From Halalkalibacter alkaliphilus (GTDB lineage: Bacteria > Bacillota > Bacilli > Bacillales > Bacillaceae_D): 64,000 nucleotides of DNA. The first letter of the stretch is position 1, and each line of letters begins with the position of its first letter. The position numbers and the translations under genes were made by a program. The notes under the pieces are model-generated. The model had not been told where the DNA came from, made no database searches, and saw nothing but the letters and a program-made list of their open reading frames with translations. Of the stretch, positions 53,095-60,350 are shown in pieces. The stretch spans positions 1-64,000 of the forward strand of contig NZ_JAKRYL010000019.1 of NCBI RefSeq assembly GCF_023555415.1, read 5' to 3'.

Positions 53095-53559
53095 ATACAA
53101 TCAATATTAAATTAGCGGAAGCGTTAGTTGAAGAAGATGTCATTACAATTATAACCAAGCTCCTTTTAATTGTGCTGTTTTCTCTGTTAATTACCGTGTC
53201 AATTACTGGTGGATCAGGTTAAGCACCCGACCTGATAAATAAACGGAGAAATTTCTATTAATTAGCAATTAGCACTGAAAATAGTTTAAATAGACGGAAA
53301 AATTCCGCTTATTGACTCGAGGAGAAATCTTAAATTGGGAAATTTTTCTTTGCTTAATCGGAAAACCTCCCCCTATATCCCCCGGAATGAGCTATATTCT
53401 GCATCTAACCGGAAAATCTCCGCTTATTTTACTATACTCAATTATTGACAGCCTTCTTAATTAGAAATCAATATAGAACTTTTGTAGAAAGCATTTTACT
53501 CTGGTTTGTTAAGCTAACGGGCTCTAATCTTCAAGAAGGAGAATAGCCTTCTCTTATTG
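53095..53559. other. Intergenic region with CGGAAAA...TCCGCTTAT repeats
   Basis: Several imperfect copies of a CGGA(G)AAATTTCCGCTTATT-like word occur at about 53244, 53293, 53358 and 53408. They form short palindromes and are of a kind common in Bacillaceae. No gene. Confidence 0.5.
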
Positions 53560-53852
53560 AAGCAAAGGTGATATAAACTCTTATATTAAAGGAAAAGAAG
53601 CTCTTGTATCTGAAATAGAACGGAAAGCTCTTACGTGTCGAAGGAATAAATGGGAGCATCTTTATTGAACTATTCAATAAAGATATTAGTGTTAACAACC
53701 TCATCGCATTGAACGAGTTAATGAGACCGTTGAATGTCATAAACCACGTTGGATATATGAACACAATTGTTCCCCAACACAAAAACATTGCTATTTTTGT
53801 GTGGCAATGTAGATTATCGAAAACACCAGAATTTGAATGGTTAGACTTTTAA
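53560..53852 (+). pseudogene. Frameshifted fragment of an unknown gene
   Basis: KGDINSYIKGKEALVSEIER in one frame is continued by RVEGINGSIFIELFNKDISV and NNLIALNELMRPLNVINHVG in another, ending EFEWLDF before TAA. A single indel near 53640 joins them. There is no start or ribosome binding site. Family not recognised. Confidence 0.4.
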
Positions 53853-53886
53853 AAGTCTAAGGCTATTGAATCACTGATAATTGATC

Positions 53887-53914
53887 AACCTCCTAAGGTA
53901 TAGGAGGTTTTTTT
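53887..53914 (+). terminator. Terminator
   Basis: AACCTCCTA / TAGGAGGTT followed by TTTTTT. Its right arm contains GGAGG eight bases before ATG 53916. Confidence 0.8.
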
Positions 53915-53915
53915 C

Positions 53916-54035
53916 ATGAGCAAAAAGAAACAAGAAGACAATAAGGTTCGAAAAAAAACAGTTGCACAAAGGAGAGACAGGTCATCTGCTGGTGTTGTGG
54001 GCAGTGCTTGCTCAACGGACATTCAGTATATATGA
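53916..54035 (+). CDS. Possible 39-aa basic peptide
   Basis: ATG directly after a terminator whose right arm supplies GGAGG. The product MSKKKQEDNKVRKKTVAQRR continues DRSSAGVVGS and is strongly basic at first. It may be a truncated N-terminus of a lost gene. Low support. Confidence 0.3.
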   Translation: MSKKKQEDNKVRKKTVAQRRDRSSAGVVGSACSTDIQYI

Positions 54036-54147
54036 CGAAAAAAGTTTTATACTTTAGTACATCATGTACGTTGCATGAGAAAATTTAGTATATTATGTTT
54101 AGTTTGTATTAAATTACATTAAAAGTTTTATTAAAGGGGAGAGATCA

Positions 54148-54249
54148 GTGAATTACGATCTGGAAAAGAACGATCATGGGTTAAAGTGGACCCCCTTTAA
54201 ATCTTGTGTAGTCCCAAGGCCTATTGTCTGGATTCCTACAATAAAATAG
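54148..54249 (+). pseudogene. 5' fragment of a flavin-reductase-like gene
   Basis: GTG at 54148 behind AAAGGGGA. The 33 codons read MNYDLEKNDHGLKWTPFKSC then VVPRPIVWIPT, the typical start of the DIM6/NTAB flavin reductase family (NDHGLK..PFKSCVVPRPIGWIST). A stop follows and the remaining gene is absent. Confidence 0.6.
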
Positions 54250-54389
54250 CTCATTTGCTTAACAAATTTTCCTACTATTTAGATCCCTCTTTTTGTAAGG
54301 GTTTTCAAAAAACAGGTGGGGTATCCTCGGAATTGTCGAGATTCCATAAGAGAGGAGTAGTCCCCTACCTTGTCATCGAGTATAAACAA

Positions 54390-54640
54390 TTCCGCACTCA
54401 CAATTCCGCACTCATAAATCAACTGGAAGAAGTCCTAAAATCATTTGTTCAGGAAAAACTTGAATTGATTATGAAAGAAGAACTGGAGAACTTTCGTTAA
54501 AGTTGTAAGACCCGAATTTTAAAATAGAAAGAACGGCTACTATCAGCGTTCATTGGACACTAGATTGAAAGAACCATTAAGGATATTCGCAAAAGGCTTA
54601 AACCTACATATAGTTTTGGAGTTTCATAGGTTAATGAGTT
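54390..54640 (+). pseudogene. Relic of an IS256-family transposase
   Basis: INQLEEVLKSFVQEKLELIM followed by KEELENF in one frame, then after stops KNGYYQRSLDTRLKEPL in another. Mutator-type (IS256) transposases begin with this helical stretch and then N-GYYxRSLxTR. The catalytic DDE region is gone. No terminal inverted repeats were identified. Confidence 0.5.
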
Positions 54641-54759
54641 TCTGTAATTCTCTATGATTTACAGAGGCTTCATATAAATATAATGCTGTCTGATTTGAAT
54701 GAGGGGGTGGTTTCTATGGAGTAGTCGGAATATTTAAATTATGTCAGAGGGGAGAAAAG

Positions 54760-54831
54760 ATGATGAAAGCAGTCGTAGTGGGGATTAAGGATGGATATGC
54801 TGCATTGCTACAGGACGATGGAATGGTGTGA
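54760..54831 (+). pseudogene. N-terminal fragment of an RsgI-type anti-sigma factor
   Basis: ATG behind GGGGAGA gives MMKAVVVGIKDGYAALLQDD then GMV and a stop, matching the cytoplasmic N-terminal domain of RsgI-like anti-sigma-I factors. A one-frame jump would continue KMKNRILR. The C-terminal RsgI segment appears in the following gene. Confidence 0.5.
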
Positions 54832-54867
54832 AAATGAAGAACAGAATTTTACGAAGGAGTGATGAAT

Positions 54868-56361
54868 ATGCAAGAAAAGACGATGCGAAGAAAAGGCAGA
54901 TTAAGTGTTATAGTGACAGTAATGTTTTTGATGTTGTTGGGTGCCGGAGCATTTGGAGTAGCAGCTGAAGATAAAATAACAAAAAATGGAATAAAAACAG
55001 AGAGCGCAGCTGAAACTTCGGGCTATGAAATGGTTCAGGAAGCTAAAGCTTTGGGTATCACACCTGGAAAATATCATATAATCACTAATTTGCTTGGCGA
55101 AGAGGTAACGGAAGAGAATATTGGTTTATCCGTTAAAGAATTAATGTCTCGATTTGTACAACCTGGTCCTCCATATAGAGTGTCTCAAACGACTTCTAAC
55201 CTTGAGGTAGAAGCTGATGGCGATTCTTTGTTCAATGCACTAGTTGACGCTCTTGACATTTCAAGACGTGGAGATACCATTGATGGTTCTGCTGTTACTC
55301 ATTTCACGTACATTTCCGATAATGAGAATGTTGTTGAAAGTGTAATCAATGGAGATCAATCTGCTGTCGATAGCAGCCTTAATTTAAATGGAACTGCTAA
55401 CTTGGAAGTGCTTACATTAACAATTGATGACAGAGTTGAGTCTGTAGATTTACAGTTCACTGTTCAAAAAACAGGTGCTATTGTATTAAGTGACGGATTC
55501 AAACATGCTGAATACGACCGTAATTTCCGATACTATGTACCATCCAGTTATGATGGTCAAAGCGATGTTCCATTACTGTTTTACTTCCATGGAATGGGTG
55601 GAAGCGGTACTGTACAAGGAGTTTGGCGCGATATAGCTGAAGAAGAAGGCTTTATTGCCGTATTCCCAAGTTCAACCGTATTGCCAACAAATGATCCGAA
55701 TTCAGGTTATCTTCCAGGTTTCTTCGGTAATCCGTTACCTGTTGCAGGTACTCAATGGGATCCTGGTTACTCTATCGCTCTTCAGTATATTTACAGAGAT
55801 CAAGTGGACGATGTAGGTTTTGTTTCAGCAATGATTGATCATTTTGATGAACTATACTCACTTGATCTTGATCGCGTATATGCTACTGGTTTCTCTAGTG
55901 GTGGTATGTTCTCATTCAACCTTGCTGTGAACTTGTCAGATAGACTTGCTGCAGTTGCACCGCTTGGAGCTACTATGACCTTAGGATATGAAATTAATGA
56001 TGAGTCTCCAACAACACCAATTTCAATAATTCACGTAATGGGAGAAGCAGATACTGTTATTCCATTCCAAGGCGGGACTGACAACTTTGGTGCGAATTTT
56101 GGTGAACCTACTTTCCATCACTTCTTAGATGTAGGTCCTTGGTGGGCAGATAAGCTTGGCATTGATAACGATGGCCGAGTAGATGGAGAAACTGTGTCTG
56201 ATCGCGTGACTAGATACTCCTACACTGGTGATCATGCCGATATTATTCAATATGCAATTGCTGGACATGGTCACTCTGAGCCTAACAATGCTGATATTAA
56301 CCGTCAGATCGTTTGGGAATATCTAAGTCAATATACTTTGAACACAGACCTACTTCAATAA
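54868..56361 (+). CDS. Secreted PHB-depolymerase/feruloyl-esterase-like hydrolase on an RsgI-derived segment
   Basis: The ATG at 54868 lies eight bases after GAAGGAG; 497 aa. A hydrophobic signal or anchor (LSVIVTVMFLMLLGAGAFGV) precedes residues about 45-95 (YEMVQEAKALGITPGKYHII, ENIGLSVKELMSRF), which match the end of RsgI. Then a beta region (about 100-205) and an alpha/beta hydrolase: LLFYFHGMGGSG (about 230), nucleophile ATGFSSGGMFSFN (about 345), acid GEADTVIPF (about 390), and GHGHSEP for the His. This layout is that of LpqC/poly-hydroxybutyrate depolymerase-type esterases. It should act outside the cell on an ester polymer or conjugate. Confidence 0.85.
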   Translation: MQEKTMRRKGRLSVIVTVMFLMLLGAGAFGVAAEDKITKNGIKTESAAETSGYEMVQEAKALGITPGKYHIITNLLGEEVTEENIGLSVKELMSRFVQPGPPYRVSQTTSNLEVEADGDSLFNALVDALDISRRGDTIDGSAVTHFTYISDNENVVESVINGDQSAVDSSLNLNGTANLEVLTLTIDDRVESVDLQFTVQKTGAIVLSDGFKHAEYDRNFRYYVPSSYDGQSDVPLLFYFHGMGGSGTVQGVWRDIAEEEGFIAVFPSSTVLPTNDPNSGYLPGFFGNPLPVAGTQWDPGYSIALQYIYRDQVDDVGFVSAMIDHFDELYSLDLDRVYATGFSSGGMFSFNLAVNLSDRLAAVAPLGATMTLGYEINDESPTTPISIIHVMGEADTVIPFQGGTDNFGANFGEPTFHHFLDVGPWWADKLGIDNDGRVDGETVSDRVTRYSYTGDHADIIQYAIAGHGHSEPNNADINRQIVWEYLSQYTLNTDLLQ

Positions 56362-56521
56362 TTGGATGTTTCGCTGAGGGTCAGGGTCAGGGGGACAGGT
56401 ACCTCGTCCCGCCTTGTTGGCTCCAGTGACTCATTAACTGGCACTATTACGAATTCCTATTGTTACGCATGGTAGATTAGGTTTAAGTGAACTCAGTAGT
56501 GGAAAAGAGATGTTTTAGGAA

Positions 56522-56632
56522 GCATACAAAAAGGATTTGTCCTGGACAAATCCTTTTTTGCTTCTGATTGCTTAATGTTGTTTATTCGGTAATTTCTTTT
56601 CTGGATGCCCTTTTCCTTGACGCTGTCTATTA
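56522..56632. repeat. 110-bp direct repeat, copy 2 (DUF4023 gene remnant)
   Basis: Same orientation as 50481-50591. On the minus strand it encodes NRQRQGKGHPEKKLPNKQH, stop, then the AAGGATTTGTCC terminator, but the 5' half of the DUF4023 gene is missing. Confidence 0.85.
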
Positions 56633-56765
56633 TTTTTTTGAAACTGGAGAAAAGAATAGTATTTTGGGAACTTAATTCGTACCATGTACCGCACGTGGAC
56701 ATTCGACAGGCTTTTTCTGTATGGGGTACATTGTGCTTAGTTTGGTACTTGTGTTTGTTTTTGAC

Positions 56766-56796
56766 CACCGCATTTGTTTCTATGCGGTGTTTTTTT
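56766..56796 (+). terminator. Terminator
   Basis: CACCGCAT / ATGCGGTG around TTGTTTCT, followed by TTTTTTTC. Confidence 0.75.
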
Positions 56797-56971
56797 CTTT
56801 GAACGTTCGTTACTATAATTTTTAAAAAATAATTTTTCTAGGAAAACTATCCACTTGTAAATGGTAAATAGTATACTTTATCTAGTATGTACTTCCAATG
56901 ATCTAACTATTTTAAAAAAGGAAATATTTAAAAATAATACTAGCAAGAGATTATGAGGGTGGGCGAAATTT

Positions 56972-58477
56972 ATGAAAATAGTAATTGCAGAACGGGATAA
57001 TCATGAAAGAGTTGCAATCGAATGGTTGATTTCGACCTATTCTATACCGATAAACAACGTTTTCGTTGCCGGTACAGTGAAAGAAACAATGGCCCTACTG
57101 GAAAAAGAACTACCTGAGATTTTATATCTAGAGCTAGACATGATTCCAGCGGAAAATTGGGCACAAATTCATAGGTATGTTAAAAGTTACTCTCCTAAAA
57201 TTATCGCTGTTACAGCAGAGGCAACCTTTGAACGGGCTAAACAGGCGATTGAACTAGGGATTGTTGATTTACTCGTAAAACCATTAGATCCAGTAAAAAT
57301 TAGGCAATGTCTTAAGATGGCACACTCCCTTGTCGCTCACCACAAAAATGTCCATGTCTTTTCTCCTCATCAGGACGAGGGGTATTCTTACAGGACATTA
57401 TTTTTAGATGAAGAGCTCAATAATGGTGATATGGCCTTGCTCGTATTACGTGCGGAAAGCAACAATAAGCTTGCTGATTTGCTTCAATTTTTAACGTACT
57501 TTCCGTTTCGTGAACAGCCAACTGTCCTGCCATTAACAGATATGGTAGTTTGTTTATTTAAAAATCAAACTCAACATTTAAGAGAAGAGGCATGGAAAAT
57601 ATTAAGCGAGTGGGAGGCGTTAAGTGCTGATCCGCTTGTAGCGGTGCTTATTCCAGCTAATAACAAAATGAAAACGGTTCATGAGATGTATCTTGCTGCG
57701 AGAAGACTGTTAGAAATACCATTTTTTATCGGTTATCGCCAGGTTATTTTACCGAAAGAAGAATATGAATGTTGGTATGAAATGGACCCGTTCTTAACTT
57801 CCGCTGAACAGCGAGAATGGGTAGATATGTTAAATAGTTTTGACAAACAGAAAATAAAACAATGGATGCACCAAGAGTTTTTGCATATGGAGACGCCTTT
57901 TCCTAACCCAGAAACGTTAAGGACGAGGTTGACCAGTATATTAGCTCAAGTAAGAAGATTTATGAAAACATATCAACTTGATCATGGTGAAACGGAAGAA
58001 TATTATATGAGGATTTTTTCGGAGATTTTGTACAATCGAGTTTTATATCGAATTGTTCAGGAAATGCTTCTATTTCTATATGAATTACTTGATCGTTCGA
58101 AGATTAGTGAACTTTTTTCAAAAAAAGATGTGATTGAAAGAGGAATCCTTTATATCGAAAAACATTATATGGATCCTAATTTAACATTAGAAAGTGTCGC
58201 CGAAGCAGTAGGGAGAAGTACGGCATATTATAGTCATTTGTTAATGAAAAAACAAGGAATTTCGTTTCGGCAACTATTAGCTAATAAAAGAATGAATGAA
58301 GCAAAACGTCTTTTGCAAGCGAGCCAGCTAACGATCAAAGAGATTTCACACCAAGTCGGATTCCGTAATCCTAGCTATTTTACGCGACTATTTAAAGAAA
58401 TGACTTCGCTAGCTCCACGAGATTATCGATTGCAGATGAGGAAGGGAAATGAATCTTCACTTACGGATAAATCGTAA
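56972..58477 (+). CDS. Response regulator with AraC-type DNA-binding domain
   Basis: 501 aa, ATG behind GAGGGTGGG. Residues 1-120 are receiver-like (MKIVIAERDNHERVAIEWL; ILYLELDMIP; IIAVTAEATFERAKQAIELG; DLLVKPLDP). The acidic pocket reads ERDN, and the expected phospho-Asp is displaced by one residue (LELDMIP), so phosphorylation is uncertain. The middle is a 260-residue linker. Residues about 390-490 are a two-HTH AraC domain (LESVAEAVGRSTAYYSHLLM, TIKEISHQVGFRNPSYFTRL). It most likely activates the downstream transporter-lyase-hut operon. No histidine kinase is adjacent. Confidence 0.88.
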   Translation: MKIVIAERDNHERVAIEWLISTYSIPINNVFVAGTVKETMALLEKELPEILYLELDMIPAENWAQIHRYVKSYSPKIIAVTAEATFERAKQAIELGIVDLLVKPLDPVKIRQCLKMAHSLVAHHKNVHVFSPHQDEGYSYRTLFLDEELNNGDMALLVLRAESNNKLADLLQFLTYFPFREQPTVLPLTDMVVCLFKNQTQHLREEAWKILSEWEALSADPLVAVLIPANNKMKTVHEMYLAARRLLEIPFFIGYRQVILPKEEYECWYEMDPFLTSAEQREWVDMLNSFDKQKIKQWMHQEFLHMETPFPNPETLRTRLTSILAQVRRFMKTYQLDHGETEEYYMRIFSEILYNRVLYRIVQEMLLFLYELLDRSKISELFSKKDVIERGILYIEKHYMDPNLTLESVAEAVGRSTAYYSHLLMKKQGISFRQLLANKRMNEAKRLLQASQLTIKEISHQVGFRNPSYFTRLFKEMTSLAPRDYRLQMRKGNESSLTDKS

Positions 58478-58506
58478 ATAATTATAATAATCGTAAATAA
58501 TTATAA
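58471..58506. repeat. 17-bp tandem direct repeat, possible regulator site
   Basis: ATCGTAAATAATTATAA occurs at 58471-58487 and exactly again at 58490-58506 (period 19). It spans the regulator stop codon. Direct repeats about two helical turns apart suit AraC-type proteins. Confidence 0.55.
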
Positions 58507-58662
58507 GTTTTTAGTGAGGTAAAGGAATGATGATTCACGTACTTCGAAAGAAAGTATCAATATTCGAAAATGAATCATCTATTCTATGAAGCAATTAGCC
58601 TTTATAATTTTTAGTATATTAAGATAAAGTAGAGTATTCAAAAAGATCCGAAAACTATTAAT

Positions 58663-58677
58663 TTGAAAGCGTTATCT
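58663..58677 (+). promoter_or_regulatory. CcpA catabolite-responsive element (cre)
   Basis: TTGAAAGCGTTATCT fits the WTGNAANCGNWNNCW consensus at every fixed position. It lies 69 bases before the transporter start, where CcpA would repress the catabolic operon when preferred sugars are present. Confidence 0.7.
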
Positions 58678-58745
58678 TCTCGCGTAGGTCGTAACGTACT
58701 ACATCCTTATCTTATTTAAAAATAATTGTAAAAGGGGGAGTTTAT

Positions 58746-60323
58746 ATGTCATTGATACCGGAAAAGGGGAATGCACCTATCGTCGAGGACAAAAAACGAA
58801 AAACACGATTATCCGTGTTTTTACCGGCTTTTCTCATTGTCGGTGGTGGGGCCGTTCTAGGAATTGTCAACAATCAATTGCTGGCTGACATTTCAATGAA
58901 TGGATTTATCGGATCTTTACGGGGGCTTGGATGGCTTTATCAAATTATTTCCATCGCTGCACTAATTATCGTCAGTATCGTCACCTTTACAAAACTAGGT
59001 AACATTCGATTGGGAGGTTCGGAGGCAAAACCGAAATATTCGTTTATGGTTTGGTTTGCGATGGCATTGACTGGAGGGATTGCCACGGGGGTCATTACCT
59101 ATAGTGTGAATGAGCCGATCATTTATTTTGGTGATATTTATGGGGAAATGGCAAATACAGGTGTAGATCCTGGAACATCGGCAGCAGCCATTTATGCGAT
59201 GGGACGTTCGTTATACAATTGGACATTTGTTCCGTATGCGATGTACTCATTGAGCGGTTTAGTCGTGGCCTATATGTATTTTAATCGAAAACAAGAATTG
59301 TCAGTGTCTGGAACATTAACTCCTCTGTTTGGAAACAAAGTGACAAAGGGAATTTGGCCAGGGATTATTGACACATTAGCTGTGTTAGCGATTGCACTCG
59401 GGCTAGCTTCTTCATTAGGAGCAGGTTTGGCGTTAGTTGGATCTGGTATTGAGACTACTTATGGTATTCCGCAAGGGCCGGTTGTCTGGTTGATCCTAGT
59501 ACTTATCATTACAGGATTGTTTACGGTATCTGCATTAAAAGGGTTAGACAAAGGGATTCGCCGCATGTCCGATATTAATGCAAAGGTATTTTATGTCCTG
59601 CTTGTTGTCCTCATTATTATTGGTCCTACGTTATATATTTTACAATCGACAACGGCTGGCTTAGGCCATTGGCTTCAAAACTTCTGGAGCTGGGGTCTTG
59701 ATCCGGGAATCGTTGGCGGAGAAGCACTTGTTATGTGGTGGACATTATACGATTGGGCGATCTGGATTGCTTATGCACCTTTAATGGGGATTTTCTTAGC
59801 GATCATTTCATACGGTCGAACGATTCGCCAGTTTATGCTCATCAACTGGATCTTACCAGCTGTATTCAGTATCCTTTGGTTCGGTGTTTTTGGTGGGACA
59901 GCGTTGCACTGGCAACAAAACGGCACAGTTGACTTAGTATCAACTATTCAACAAAGTGGAGCTGTTGCAGGTCTATGGGCGTTCTTAGCTAATTTACCGT
60001 TAGCAGCTATCATCATTCCTGTCGTTATGATTGCTTTAATCCTTTCATTTGCTACAGCTGCTGACTCAATGGTTCGAGCGATTGCGACGTTATGTACGGT
60101 GAATATTCGTTATGATGAAGAACCGGCAAAATGGAAAATGTTGATTTGGGCGGTTTCGATTGCGATTATTGCCTATGTGATGGTGGCATTCGCTGGAGGG
60201 GTACAGGGCGTAGACGGTGTAAAATACCTTGCTGCTTTAGGTGGTTCCGCTGTTCTGTTCGTCTTTGTACTACAAGTATGCTCAGCAGTGAAAATGTTCT
60301 TCATCGATAAAATTGAAAAATAA
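58746..60323 (+). CDS. BCCT-family transporter (betaine-type substrate)
   Basis: 525 aa, ATG behind AAAGGGGGAG. About twelve membrane helices. BCCT signatures: FMVWFAMALTGGIATGVITY, SVNEPIIYFGD, SLYNWTFVPYAMYSLSGLVV and the hallmark region MWWTLYDWAIWIAYAPLMGI, FLAIISYGRTIRQF. Glycine-rich TGGIATG replaces the GMGIG word of sodium-coupled betaine porters, as in carnitine exchangers such as CaiT. It probably imports a trimethylammonium compound or exchanges it for its product. Its place before a HAL-like lyase suggests a histidine betaine as substrate (inference). Confidence 0.9.
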   Translation: MSLIPEKGNAPIVEDKKRKTRLSVFLPAFLIVGGGAVLGIVNNQLLADISMNGFIGSLRGLGWLYQIISIAALIIVSIVTFTKLGNIRLGGSEAKPKYSFMVWFAMALTGGIATGVITYSVNEPIIYFGDIYGEMANTGVDPGTSAAAIYAMGRSLYNWTFVPYAMYSLSGLVVAYMYFNRKQELSVSGTLTPLFGNKVTKGIWPGIIDTLAVLAIALGLASSLGAGLALVGSGIETTYGIPQGPVVWLILVLIITGLFTVSALKGLDKGIRRMSDINAKVFYVLLVVLIIIGPTLYILQSTTAGLGHWLQNFWSWGLDPGIVGGEALVMWWTLYDWAIWIAYAPLMGIFLAIISYGRTIRQFMLINWILPAVFSILWFGVFGGTALHWQQNGTVDLVSTIQQSGAVAGLWAFLANLPLAAIIIPVVMIALILSFATAADSMVRAIATLCTVNIRYDEEPAKWKMLIWAVSIAIIAYVMVAFAGGVQGVDGVKYLAALGGSAVLFVFVLQVCSAVKMFFIDKIEK

Positions 60324-60350
60324 TCTTATGACAGAAAAGAGGAAATAAAC

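Larger units (their letters stand above)
56362..56971. other. Intergenic region with repeats and terminator
   Basis: Holds GGGGACAGGTACCTCGTCCC (56398-56417, a REP-like word), the second 110-bp repeat copy at 56522, the terminator at 56766, and the leader of the regulator gene. No intact gene. Confidence 0.6.

Noticed and set aside
54204-54500. 98-codon frame as an intact gene
   Set aside because: It starts inside the flavin-reductase relic and ends inside the IS256 relic; it is a chance join of two broken genes.
56493-56768. 91-codon minus-strand frame across the second direct repeat
   Set aside because: It reads the DUF4023 remnant and terminator in the wrong frame.
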